A stretch of DNA of 64,000 nt. Origin: Clonostachys chloroleuca (taxonomy: Eukaryota > Ascomycota > Sordariomycetes > Hypocreales > Bionectriaceae). The position numbers and the translations under genes are program-made. Below, piece after piece: positions 1 through 10,896 of this stretch. Location: assembly GCA_037952775.1 (NCBI GenBank), contig JBANAY010000004.1, forward strand, positions 8,618,001-8,682,000. Direction: 5' to 3'. Below the pieces are notes generated by a model that was given only the letters and a program-made list of their open reading frames with translations, was not told where the DNA came from and ran no database searches. Every line of letters begins with the position of its first letter. Position 1 is the first letter of the stretch.

Positions 1-1921
1 CCAGCAGTGGGCGTGCGACATGTAGGCAGGGCCATTAGAGTAGCCCTTGTTGAAGCGGTAATGCCACGACCCATCTATGAGGAAGCCTTCTGGTGTTGTC
101 GACTGTGTCCCGTTCTCGTTGCTCAAGTACCAGCCCCAGAGACTCCGCATCAGCTCAAGGGCCCTGTCAGGTCTGCCTGCTCGGAAGTGCGCTTCAAGCT
201 CAACGCTGGACATGAAAGGCGACACATTCTTAGGGAGTTCGGGACATGATGGGCCAATGGGGGTCCAGTTAGAGGCCAGATAGTCCGTTACGCGGCCAAT
301 GCGTTCCGTATCATTGGCTAACACACCAAAGGCAAGAGCCATGCTATTTGCATCCTGCGGATAAAGTGTGGCATTCTTCGGGCTGTCCGTGAACGCACCT
401 ACTTCTTCATCCCACAGTTCAGTGAGAATGGCTTCCCGCAGGAGATCGGCCTTCTCTTTGTAGGAGCTCGCCGGACGCCCTTCAAGCATAGAACGGTCCT
501 CCAGTCAGGAGGCCATAGACCCCCCATAGACAAGCGCGCGGTAGAGCCTAAGAACGGAGATAATTGCAGTCAGCTAATCTAAGCCACTATGTTCCCCGGG
601 CATGGGTCAGTCTAGGGGATGTACATACAGCATACTTGCAGAAGCGCGTTCGTTCGCAAACGTCTGCCTTCCCCAGTCGGCAGCCTGCTTGACTTTGACG
701 ATTCCGGACGTCGTAATCAAGGAGAGGGCGTAATCAGTGGCTGCTTCAAATTTCGACCAGACATTTGCCGCAAATTCCGCGTCGCCAGAATAGAGGAAAT
801 AGTTGTATGTTCCAATCATGGCCCAGAGGTGATACGCTGCGAAAGACCTTGGTTAAAAAAGCCGATTAAATTTTTAACACTCTCTCGTGAGGTCACATAC
901 TGTCACTATCCAAGACTACGTAGGGCGGGCCAGCTTTGGGAAACATGCCGTCTGATCTCTGACCACGAAGTCAGCGGGATGGAATCGACAGAGCAAACGA
1001 GGCAGCGTCATGAATTCGCGACATACTCACCTGGTTGTCATAAATCGCAAGAAGGGCATAACGGGTGCTGTCCAGATCCCCCGTGCCGGTAAAAGCGCTG
1101 GGAACAGCCGTCCCCATGTCGCCAATCCATACGAAGCGATCTCGCTTGGCCCCGTCAAGTAGGACTGTGTCGGCCGACGTGATAACACCATTGTTGCGCC
1201 AGCCGCGCTCGCTTCCTGGGAGGCGATTCTGGCCAGTGTTTCCGGGAGCGGAATTCGTTTGGACTGTGTAGGCACCGCTGTACCAGATCTTATTTAGCAG
1301 CTCATCCACGGAATGGAAGTAGCCCTGGTAGGCCCTCAAGTTCGACCACGTAGGCTGGAAGCCGATCTCGAGGGTAATGTTGGTCAAAGTCACCACTATT
1401 CCAGCCTCTGCCAACTGGATAAATGATGTCATGTAGCGAAAGCCGCCGCGCAGCTTCTCGATCGGCATGGAATAATGGCTGGACCCTGCGGATGACAGCG
1501 TAGCGAGAAGTGGCCCATCCCCAGGCCTGCCACCGCTTCCTCCTCTCGAGCTATCGGAGTTCTTGCCAATGAAGTCTTTGGCCTCGGTAAATGCGAGGCC
1601 CAAGGACACGTTTCCAGTTTGGCTCAGTATGTAGTCGAAGGACACGATGCCCCCGACCTCGAGACCGAAGTCCAGCACAATAGAGGGCTGCGAGCCGTTG
1701 AGGGCCAATTGAGTACCGTCCTCATATGCGGAGATTACTTGACCGCTCGAAAGCGAGACGACAGACTTTGGGTGGATGAAGCGAGAAGATGGGGAGAGGA
1801 TGTTGGCCTCCCAAGGCCCTGGGAATGAAGCCTCAGAAGGACCATTGCACGTGGTGTCCCTCCAGCAAGACGCAGCCGCAAAGGCAGCAATACTAATAAG
1901 AGCGGTGATGCGTTGAGCCAT
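1..1921 (-). pseudogene. GH78 alpha-L-rhamnosidase-like secreted protein, partial, with apparent in-frame stop
   Basis: Family assignment: inverting removal of terminal L-rhamnose from pectic or glycoside substrates, outside the cell. The start at 1921 is followed by a short hydrophobic signal-like segment (MAQRITALISIAAFAAASC). The hallmark stretch 'DGAKRDRFVWIGDMG' and a later 'NATLYPQDANSMALAFGV' segment match the (alpha/alpha)6-barrel region of fungal GH78 proteins. My exons are 1921-1027, 836-629 and 547 to the left edge, with donors GTATGT and acceptors CAG and TAG; the phases join correctly. In exon 3 a TGA at 505-507 interrupts an otherwise continuous homologous reading frame, and similarity resumes immediately after it in the same frame. 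A single TGG-to-TGA change would explain it. The frame is open from there to the edge, so the C-terminus is missing only because the window ends. Called pseudogene on the stop alone; a sequencing error is possible. Confidence 0.72.
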
Positions 1922-2621
1922 AGCAACAGAGGAGTTACAGTTATCTCTACTTAGCCGTGACTACATGTAGGTTGCAGAATAGAGAGCACATTTGTGGAAG
2001 GCATAAGTAATATATTCCAGCGGGCGCAAAAGCTTCATACCTGACGGAGGCTACGTCGCCGGGATCCCAAGAAGCCGAGCAGTCGCTCTCGTGGCATTGA
2101 TCCCCGGATTCTCCTCTTCGCCAAGCGGTGCCCTTGCTCGAGGCTTTACAGCTTTGGGTGAACTTGGCCGCTGGTTGTGGAAGCATCCGCGCTGGACGTT
2201 ACATCGTTTTGTTATATCCCTGTTAATCCGGCGTCTCCAGCTCTTCAACTTCCATATCCCTAAGCCCCTGTGCTCAAGCCGCCTGCGGTGGATACATCTC
2301 GGCAAAACCCCAGGTTCTCCATCTTCGTTTCATTCAAATGACCGCAGATCTTCGCTCTTTGATGGCCCGATAGTGCGCAGATGGGCTTGATCGTTCTTGC
2401 TCCGCACGGTCGAACACCCGCCCAGTGGACTCACCCTTGTAATTTACTTATCCTTAGACCATTAGCGAGGAGATTTGTCGAAACTCAACGTTGGGACTGG
2501 TTTACCACCACAGGCATCAGCAATGCCAAGTCGTTATATCACAACCCACAGCATTGATACTGCAACATATGTACAGAAAGCACGCTCTTTATCCAACCGG
2601 AGCCCAGTGCAATTCAGTCCC
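1922..2621. other. Intergenic: promoter side of GH78 gene, 3' side of GH2 gene
   Basis: About 700 bp between two minus-strand genes. It must hold the promoter of the rhamnosidase-like gene and the 3' end of the GH2 gene. The open frames seen here overlap on both strands and have no recognisable protein features. Confidence 0.6.
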
Positions 2622-5309
2622 TCACACTTCAATGCTTATCTCGGTACCCTGTAGACCCTCGCTGGTTGCCCTGACCTTCAATTCCCCCGAAGCTCCAGCA
2701 TAAGACCGGACAATGGCTAGCGCAAGGCCGTTGAACGCCCTCCTCTCCAAAGACGTAAACGCGGTAAAGTCACCCGGATTTCCGTTAGTTGTGGCCACAA
2801 TCTCGCCCGGCCCGGACACGGAGAAAATCGCCGTGTTGTTTGATTTTGGCACGACCTTCCCCTCCGCATCGACAACCTCCATAGTCACGAATACCAGATC
2901 GTCTCCGTCCGAGGCCACATGGCCGCGGTCGGCGCTGAGGTGCAAGCTATATGCCTCAAGAGTCGTCTGGACCTTGTCTGCTGCCCACTCGCTGCCTCCC
3001 TTGTAAGTCTGCACGTAGAGCTCGCCCGGCTCGTACTTCACATCGTCCCAACGGAAGCGATATTCTTCCGTGCCCTTCTTGAGCCGGCCCTGAGATTGGC
3101 CATTCAGGAAAAGTTCTGCCTCATCCGCAGCCGAAAAGACGTGAACTGGCGTGACCTCACCTTCCCGGCCCGGCCAGTTCCAGTGTGGGATGATGTGTGC
3201 CATCTTCAAGTCAGGTCTCCACCGGGACTGGTAGAGCCAGAAACGCTCCTTCTTGAAACCGGCGAGGTCGATGATTCCCCATCCACCTGTATGGAGCGAG
3301 CTGTATTTGTAGGGCTCGCCTAGATAATCCCAGCCGGTCCACACGAAGCCGCCGGAGACAAAGGGCTTCTCGTCTTGTGTCATGAATATCCGGTCTGCTG
3401 ATGATCCCGCGTCCGCAGTGTACAGCTCGTACGCACTGATCTCGCGGGTTTTTGAGTTTCCGCCGTAGCTGTCGTTGACAGGGGCACTATTATATGGTGT
3501 GACTGGGAACAAGAATGCACCACGGGTGCTCAGGGAAGAAGCGACTTCGCTACCCATGATGAGTTTACCAGGGAATGCGTCATGGTAGGCTTGATACTGT
3601 GGAGTCTTATGGTTCCCGCCGGTGATGTGCTCGTATGCGGGTCCGTACCTCATGCCTTCTCCCTGGTAGTTCAAGCTGATGACATCTTGGGTGGTAGGAA
3701 GGGTCATGTTAGGGCTCGAAAAGTGCATTGAAGTAGGGCGAGTGGGGTCCTCAGCGTGGCAAATATTTCGCAGATAGATCGCTATCTCAGCTGCCCGCTC
3801 GTCGTCGCTAGATTGTTCCTTGACCTCGTTGCCATAACTCCAGACTATAACGGACGGATGGTTGCGGTCTCGTCGGATGAAGGCACGGAGGTCTGGCTCG
3901 CGCCAGTCTTGGAAGATGAGACTGTAATCAAGCGGGGTCTTGGACTCTTCCCAGCTGTCAAAAATTTCATTGATGACTAGGAACCCCATCTCATCGGTAA
4001 GCTCCAGGAGTTCGGGAGCAGGCGGATTGTGTGACATGCGGATAGCATTAGCTCCAAGATCTCTCAGCATCTCGAGCTGGCGCCTAGCTGCCCTCACATT
4101 GAATGCTGCGCCAAGAGGACCAAGGTCATGGTGCTGATTAACACCTTGGAGATAGACCTTTTGGCCATTGACCAGGAGGCCATTATCGGGGTGGAACTCC
4201 AGGGAGCGAATGCCGAATTTTGTTTCGTATTCATCAACTAGTCTCTTTCCCTGATAGACACGGGTCACAGCGGCGTAGAGATTCGGCTGATGAGCGGGCG
4301 GAGGACCCCAAAGGTGCGGCCCTCGGATAGTGACGGAACCGTTGAACGAGGCCTTGCCGTCAGTGGCACTTATTTCAAGCTTCGCTGGCTCAAATTTTGC
4401 CACGCTGCGGCCGATATTTTGAGACTGGGTGTTGAACTCAAACACCTCAGTAAGGACCAATACCTCGGCATTCGATTCTGCACGGTTCTCGACTGTGACA
4501 CTCAAGTCTACAACGGCGCTGGCATCTGACACCTCCCTTGAGGATATGAAGGTGCCCCAGTGAGCCACGTGGACTGGGCTGACCTTTGTGAGCCACACGT
4601 TCCTGTATAGGCCTGCGCCCGGATACCAGCGAGAGGAACGCCCGGCAGGGTTCTCAGCCCTGATGGCTAGGATGTTACTCTCTCCCGTCTTGATGTGAGG
4701 GGTAATGTCAACACGGAACGAGTTGTAGCCAAATGGCCATCCACCAGCAAGTTTTCCGTTGACCCAGACCATGGGGTACGCCATGGCGCCGTCAACGTCG
4801 AGGTAGATCTTCTTCCTTGCATCTTCAGCACTCAGATCTAGTTGCTTGCGATACCAGCCCACGCCATGGACAGGCAGATTCCCCATGGATGTCGGAATGA
4901 CTGGGCGGGAGCCTGTGAGGAAGGGCAACCTGATGGCCCAGTCATGCGGAATGGTCACGTTTTCCCAGCCGCTATCGTCGAAACCGCTACGCGTATATTC
5001 GATGTCGATGTCGAGGTTGGAGTCCGGCTGATCGTGCCAGTCCTCGGGGTCGTTGATGAAGGCGTTACCCATGGGTAGGATCCATGGCTTTAGCTCGAGG
5101 AGCGATTCGTTGCTAGCATCCGAACGCCGCTCGTAGATGATCCCATCAGGGATGTTCTCGGAACGCCAGAAACGCCAACCTGTTGAGAGTCTAACTTGCT
5201 CACGCCCGGCGTCAGGGGAGTCGGCAGACACAGAGCGTAGTAGACTCGCAGTCGACGCCTGCAGTGGTCGAGCAAGCAGTGTCAGCCAAAAGATCTTACT
5301 CAACAGCAT
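2622..5309 (-). CDS. GH2 beta-galactosidase/beta-glucuronidase-like secreted glycosidase
   Basis: Single-exon gene of 895 aa. The N-terminus is a signal peptide-like hydrophobic run (residues 1-19). Domains in order: GH2 sugar-binding jelly roll (about 40-245, with 'GWYRKQLDL' and 'YPGAGLYRNVWL'), Ig-like sandwich (about 250-365), then the TIM barrel (about 370-680). 'GVNQHHDLGPLGAAFN' and 'RMSHNPPAPELLELTDEMG' are typical GH2 barrel strands. 'WSYGNEV' contains the acid/base Glu at about 495, and 'LIMGSEVASS' the probable nucleophile Glu at about 588. Two further Ig-like domains (DUF4982-like and a C-terminal fold) fill about 690-895, as in many fungal and bacterial GH2 beta-galactosidases. 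It would retain configuration at the sugar and act outside the cell. It lies tail-to-head with the GH78 gene, which suggests joint attack on a rhamnose- and galactose-containing glycan. Exact sugar specificity cannot be read from sequence. Confidence 0.93.
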   Translation of the reverse strand: MLLSKIFWLTLLARPLQASTASLLRSVSADSPDAGREQVRLSTGWRFWRSENIPDGIIYERRSDASNESLLELKPWILPMGNAFINDPEDWHDQPDSNLDIDIEYTRSGFDDSGWENVTIPHDWAIRLPFLTGSRPVIPTSMGNLPVHGVGWYRKQLDLSAEDARKKIYLDVDGAMAYPMVWVNGKLAGGWPFGYNSFRVDITPHIKTGESNILAIRAENPAGRSSRWYPGAGLYRNVWLTKVSPVHVAHWGTFISSREVSDASAVVDLSVTVENRAESNAEVLVLTEVFEFNTQSQNIGRSVAKFEPAKLEISATDGKASFNGSVTIRGPHLWGPPPAHQPNLYAAVTRVYQGKRLVDEYETKFGIRSLEFHPDNGLLVNGQKVYLQGVNQHHDLGPLGAAFNVRAARRQLEMLRDLGANAIRMSHNPPAPELLELTDEMGFLVINEIFDSWEESKTPLDYSLIFQDWREPDLRAFIRRDRNHPSVIVWSYGNEVKEQSSDDERAAEIAIYLRNICHAEDPTRPTSMHFSSPNMTLPTTQDVISLNYQGEGMRYGPAYEHITGGNHKTPQYQAYHDAFPGKLIMGSEVASSLSTRGAFLFPVTPYNSAPVNDSYGGNSKTREISAYELYTADAGSSADRIFMTQDEKPFVSGGFVWTGWDYLGEPYKYSSLHTGGWGIIDLAGFKKERFWLYQSRWRPDLKMAHIIPHWNWPGREGEVTPVHVFSAADEAELFLNGQSQGRLKKGTEEYRFRWDDVKYEPGELYVQTYKGGSEWAADKVQTTLEAYSLHLSADRGHVASDGDDLVFVTMEVVDAEGKVVPKSNNTAIFSVSGPGEIVATTNGNPGDFTAFTSLERRAFNGLALAIVRSYAGASGELKVRATSEGLQGTEISIEV

Positions 5310-6678
5310 CGTGATTAAAGGTAAGGAGCTATAAACATAGCAATGCTAGCAACATGTCTCAGCCGGCTTGTTGAGGACTTGCCGAGCTTTAAATCCAATG
5401 TACCATCTTGCCTAATTACCGGGTACGCTGGCAACGAGGCAGATTAGGATCATGTACAGCACGTCCAGTTTGCGTCTCAGTCTTGCCATTGCGTATGGGT
5501 TGGAACCAAGTTAGATTACACCGGGCAATGATATTACGAATCAACAGCTTTAGGGAGGACTATACATTCCCTAAATTCCACCAATAAGGCTGAGTATGAG
5601 CTATTCGGTAATAATTCTAAAATTGGATATGACTATGGAAAAGCGATGCCACCCTCCATATTCTGTCCAAGCTTAGGTGGGATCAAGCCCTGCAGGCAGT
5701 CCTCAAGCCATAAGATCTCGGGGTAATGGATGACTAGTCAAGCCGGACTCTTTTCTCCGCATCCCACAATCTTCACCCGCAACCGTTCACCCCACACTCT
5801 GAGGATCCTTCCGTTTCCCCAAGTCTCTCGTGAGTACCGAGTATGAGCAGGGTACGTCACATTCGGTCTAGCTGAAGGCGAAGCGCAACGTCGCACCCGG
5901 GATTCTAGAATTTTTTTCATTTCTTTTCTCCTTTTTTTCCGACTTCTCTCGAATGGCCCCTACGGAAATTTGATGTGCTAAGACAACCGAGTTATTGGGG
6001 AAACCTATAAAACATGGAAAGGTTAAAAAGAAGGGAGTAGCGTGCTTTAACCATTTTGTCGTCAAGGCGAAGTAGAGAAATAGGGTTGGTCGTGCTAGGA
6101 CATCGCATCTTGATCCGTTAAAGACACGGCATTAGGGTCTTCTCGATCATTACATCACCGCTAGCAATATTAAATGACATATATCAAGTAGGTGAGATAT
6201 AGTTTTGCAGTCATACAGTAGCTGTTAGAAAGAAAAACAAAGGGGGAAATACCCGAACACCAAGAGTTCAGCAATCTGGCGCTATGCCCAGCATCACAAC
6301 ACATTAAACTTCGACCCTTTTGCCCGGCTACAAGGCTTACGCCCAGCAGTACATAAGGTTCAACACCAACAATAACTTATGCCCGGCATGATCTACTTTA
6401 TCAGTATTAAAAGCTAAGATTAAGGGTGTAACCGAATTTAAGTGCTATCATCGAATTTATGTACCCACTAAGGGAGAATGAAAAATCCTTCCCCCCTTTA
6501 GTAGGGCAGCGCGAAGCTATTAACCCACGCGTACCCGCTTTGACCTATCTCGCGGCCACTCGCCTACCCCGCCCTTAGCACGCATCCCAATTTGCTGGTT
6601 ACTATGAGCTTTTTAGTCTTACCTTTCTTGATTTCTTCAATACACGATACTACTCCTTTAGCCAATTCAACCAGGACA
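5310..6678. other. Intergenic: GH2 promoter and AT-rich non-coding DNA
   Basis: The first few hundred bases upstream of 5309 should hold the GH2 promoter. The remainder (about 5900-6600) is AT-rich with short purine and T runs. I see no gene. Confidence 0.5.
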
Positions 6679-8827
6679 ATGGCTGAGCCTTCGCCTCCGG
6701 ACTTATATCACAAGTGCAAACCCCTCGAGTTCGAGGTGACTGAGTTGTATACTTACCGAAAAAAACTTCATGTCCCTCAAACGCTAGCATCTTACTCAGT
6801 AGAGGATGGCGTGCCTGATCTACCATATCTTTTCATGTAGCGGTCAAAGGTGTAGATTTTGCTCTTCTCCGAACAGCCATTCAAGAGCGTGGTGAGCTTC
6901 CTGAATGAAGAGTCCTGATAATAGCCAATTTTCATTACAACTTATTAGCAGAGGACATTGAGAAGCTTTGTCTTTCAGACTTGATTTTCGATTGAAGCTA
7001 CTGGCTCGAGGTCACGAAGGTAGGAGCAGTTCGTTAGCCCGATTTTGAGTAACGGTGTACTTGCAAGAGATATAGAAACGCGAAAGCTCTTCTTTATAAT
7101 TAATGGAGGCACCGGTAAGAAGATAGTCTGCTTTTCTCGTGCAGTGTGTCCAAACATTGCAGTATACGTCCTGACAGCCAACTTACCATACAGTCTCCAG
7201 GCCAGATTGCTGGTGTTCTTTATCTACAACCATCACGACATGAGGAAGCTTTATGTCCAAAAATAATATCGAAATGCTCCAGGGACTGCTTGCGGAAACA
7301 GCCCCTAATTCGCCTAGCATGCAAGAAGGCCAAACAGATAGTTATTATCCTCCCCGGCTAGTCGATGTTTAAGCTGACGGGGAGTACGATTGCAAGCTTA
7401 TCATCACCAGAGAGGAAATCTTGGCCGTCTACCCTACATACTTGACCCTGAGCTACTGCTGGGGAGCTGAAGCTGTAGCCAAGGTTCAGTTCCGGACAAC
7501 AATTGGCACACTTTCACAACGCAAAATTGGATTTATGCTCTATGAGGCTGCCCCCGTAATGAAAGATGCAATTATTACCACGAAGTTACTGGGTATACGA
7601 TACTGATGGGTCGATACCTTGTGCGTTGTGCAAGACGATGAACAAGATTGGGAACTGCAGTCAGGTCAGATGGGTCACATCTATCGGAATGCCTATGCAA
7701 CTATCTGCAGTCTGTCTTCAGATTCCTGCGAACGAGGCTTCTTGAAGAGGAATCCCTCGATCTATGTTAAATGCTATTTAAGATCTGTAGCATTCAGCTA
7801 TCGCATCATATGGTATTGTGAGCTTGATCCGACATTCAATAACCTCGATAACTGGGACCAAAGCTATGAGCGAAACGACAAACGATGTGGCCGCTGGTTT
7901 GGTCGTGGATGGGCATTGCAGGAGTTATTGCTATCTCCACGTGCGATCCTTTTTACCAAAGGAAGGCTATACTTCAGAAGTGAACGTCTATCCTGGACTG
8001 AGAATGAGGCAGACACTCCTAAGCCTCCATTTGATATATTTTACCCTTCTAGGTTATCCAAGCTTGATAAGACATACCCCTCTGGTTGGCTACAGGTGAT
8101 CTGTGATTACACGAAAAAGTCGTTGACCAATCCCTGGATAAACTTCCAGCTATTTCCGGCCTTGCAGCAGCCGTTTCGAATGGGAAACCGGACCAATATA
8201 TTGCGGAACTGCGCAAGTCCGAATTGCATCGGGACTTGATGTGGTCGCCTGGGCCCCATGAAAAGAAACACCACACCTTATCTAGCACTATCTTGGAGCT
8301 GGGCGAGAAGAAATGATCCCATAAGAGATCAACAAGGCACAATCGACGCTATCTTTTTATCCGTTGCCTTTTGTGTTCTTCCAAAAGGAGTGCGGTGGAA
8401 TTGATGCAAACGTTTCATTAGCGGGCTCAATCCATATAGCCAAGTTCAATCTGGAAACTTGTTCTTGACAGCCCCGGTCGTACAAGCCAAGATTGGTCCA
8501 AAATGCGGTTTAATACCCAGCGTCATTCACCGGAATAGGAACTTCAAAGCTTGTGTGGTTCTAGACTGGATAGTCGACTAGGATGACCAAGACTACAATG
8601 ATCTCGTCTTGGTATTGCTTGGAAGCTGCCTTCGAATGTATTCGGGCATTCCCACTCTCGACGACATAGAGAGAATAACAACAGTCAGATCCGAGAGATA
8701 CCCATATGGACTTGTCTTACATCCCGCTCCTAGGGAGCCTGGGAAAATGATCCGGGTGGGCATCTGGGGTTCTCGGGATACAAATACAGCTGGAGGGCGC
8801 TTCTACTCACAGACGACTTTCTTCTGA
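6679..8827 (+). pseudogene. Decayed HET-domain (heterokaryon incompatibility) gene
   Basis: HET-domain proteins mediate non-self recognition and cell death in filamentous ascomycetes. Pieces of one such protein lie in order on this strand but in different frames. An N-terminal segment (from 6679) ends '...VEDGVPDLPYLF'. A Cys-rich 'CRFCS' plus 'LRTAIQERGEL' piece near 6853-6900 needs a one-base shift to join. The core 'YLTLSYCWG' lies at about 7440-7462. 'CVVQDDEQDW...MGHIYRNAYATICSLS' begins at about 7620 and 'GRGWALQELLLSPRAILF' lies near 7900. A C-terminal tail runs to 8827. In-frame stops are visible at 7370-7372 and 7604-7606; the second falls inside the conserved segment just before 'WVDTL'. 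Further frame changes occur after 8239. The breaks cannot be explained by introns because they fall inside conserved motifs. Parts of the mid region may be non-homologous or intronic. Confidence 0.85.
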
Positions 8828-8905
8828 TCCTTCGGCCCGTGGCTGTTGGTGCTAAGGCTGGGCTGTATAGGCGTGTTGCAAGCGTCGATATTAATATTTA
8901 TAATA

Positions 8906-8923
8906 GGGGGGGGGGGGGGGGGG
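8906..8923. repeat. Poly(G) tract, 18 nt
   Basis: Uninterrupted run of 18 G about 80 bp downstream of the HET pseudogene remains. Its length may be inaccurate in the assembly. Confidence 0.9.
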
Positions 8924-9306
8924 TTTATCGTATGGAAAGGGACGACTTTGTTAAGAAGTATACAGAGCTTGTAAACATAGAGTTAGAGTAGCCATATCTA
9001 CATTGCCTTTTATCTCATAAACCAGATGTAATCAATACTTTTGCTACGGGTGCGAAGATAGCGAGGACAATCAGATCAGACTCAGGATGATCTATATGTG
9101 TCAAGAATGCTAGGAACTCTCCTGTACTGAGAACAGCGAGATAATACCGTGTTTGAACTATACGGGATGGCCGGCCGACGGACTTAAGAGGGCTACGGAA
9201 TGATCCTGATCCTTGGATTCACTCGGGGCTCCTTTCTCTTTATAGATCCATGCGATCAGCGCAGCCTTTCATTACTTCATTATTGGCCAGAAAATAAACC
9301 AGACCC

Positions 9307-9504
9307 TTTCTAAAGTTGTTCCGACGGTAAGTCCAGAGCCCCCCCCCCCCCCCCCCCCCACAGATGTTCCTGATGTCTGCGCTGTAGGCTGCATTGTGCT
9401 AACTTCATATACTTGGCGAGGTTTGATTTCTAAGCTTGTTCCGACAGCAAGCTTAGAGCCCCACAGATGTTCCGGATGTACCACGCTGTAGGTTGCACCG
9501 TGCC
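9307..9504. repeat. Imperfect tandem duplication (~75 bp unit) with poly(C) expansion
   Basis: Two similar segments, 9307-9400 and 9427-9504, share 'TTTCTAA.. TTGTTCCGAC', 'CAGATGTTCC.GATGT', and 'GCTGTAGG.TGCA..GTGC'. Copy 2 has CCCC where copy 1 has 21 C (9339-9359). They lie about 200-390 bp upstream of the NmrA-like start codon, so they sit in its promoter or 5' UTR. Confidence 0.85.
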
Positions 9505-9699
9505 GTGTGCCCGGCGCAGAGGCTAAACTCTTTCGGAATATGTCTCTTGATGCACCAGCGAACCGGGAAGTTATGGCTGCGGAACTTATCATATAAGAGT
9601 AGCAGCAGATACTCCAACCATGCCGTTCTTTCATTCTTTCCCATGCTTACTTCCTATGTCTACTCAAGACAAAGCTTTTTAACTAATCTTCATTCTATA

Positions 9700-10896
9700 A
9701 TGTCTCCCGGAAACATGTTCAAGGTTGCTCTCTTTGGCGCCACTGGTGAGTCTGGCGGTCAGATACTAAGGGGTCTTCTTGCATCTCAAGAGCCAATTTT
9801 CGTGAGTTGACCAACATGTCGCTCTCACATGCCATTGTAATATCATCATCTGCGATGGCATGGTCGTGATATATAATTAAACTCTCTAATTTTATGGAGT
9901 TAGAAAGTTACCGTCTTAGCGCGGGAGGCAGCATCATCCAAGCCAGCATACTCGAAGCTACGGGCAGAAGGTATAGAAGTAGTAGCCGTTGACCTAGAGT
10001 TGCCCGACGCAGATATTGCAAGACGACTTCAAGGGCAAGACATAGTCATTGCCTCAGTGCCACCCAACGCACTTGAAGGTCAATTGCCCCTGATCCGTGC
10101 AGCCAGACTCGCCAACGTAAAGAGGTTTGTGCCCAGCTCTTTTGCAATGGCTATAGCCGCAGGAGGTGTTTGCGGCGTACAAGATGCGGTAAGTGGTGCG
10201 AAGTTCCTTGTGCTTCGAAGAGCTAACATATCTAAATAGAAAGAGAAAGTCTACACCACGCTGGCCGCTTCCGGTGTTCCTTACACCATCATTGATGTTG
10301 GTTGGTGGTACAATGGATTTATTCCGGTATTGCCTTCTGGACGCACGGCTTCTGTCATTGCAGCTCCAGAATTCATAAGAAACCTGGTGCCCGGAGACGG
10401 TACCATGAAGACACACGTAATTGATCAAGATGATCTAGGCAAAATTGTTGCTCTTGCTATAGTCGATCCGAGGACGTTGAATCAAAGAGTCATGGCCTCT
10501 TCGGTAGCGCTCTCCTTCAATGAGATATTCGGCATAGTGGAATCATTGACTGGAGAAATGCCTGCTGGAAAATATGTTAGTTTCTTGTCCACCGTGATAC
10601 CACGATTCCCTAACAGCCTGCAGGTCTCGGCTCAAGAACTCCAACAAATGATTGCAGAATATAAAACAATCTCGCAGAGAAATCCTCAGGATTACCTTGC
10701 CTTCGTCAGAGCGACATGGCTAGAGTATTATTACTCCTCCTTTATAAATGGCGATAATAGCCCAGAAGGTGTAAGGCGTCTAGGATACCTTGTCGCAACT
10801 GATCTATACCCCGATTTCGAGGCTGGATCCTTCGAGACTTTTCTCAGTGAAACCTTGAACAACCAGCGGCGTGTGCCATACTCGGACCGGTTTTAG
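9700..10896 (+). CDS. NmrA-like / isoflavone reductase-like NAD(P)-binding protein
   Basis: Exons 9700-9801, 9904-10188 and 10240-10896 join to 347 aa, phase 0 at both junctions, with donors GTGAGT and GTAAGT. The N-terminus 'VALFGATGESGGQILRGLL' contains the glycine-rich Rossmann dinucleotide-binding loop (GATGxxG, about residues 12-20). 'VTVLARE', 'GQDIVIASVPP' and 'KRFVPSSFAM' are the standard following strands of atypical short-chain dehydrogenases of the NmrA/PCBER type. Members are either NADPH-dependent oxidoreductases or redox-sensing regulators; the usual catalytic Tyr-x-x-x-Lys pattern is not clear here. Other starts exist upstream, but ATG 9700 sits directly before the beta strand and gives a normal N-terminus. 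The next gene downstream on the same strand is a Zn2Cys6 regulator, 1.4 kb away across AT-rich DNA. The specific substrate is unknown. Confidence 0.9.

Noticed and set aside
619..1092. 157-codon plus-strand frame
   Set aside because: It is the shadow of the GH78 exons on the opposite strand.
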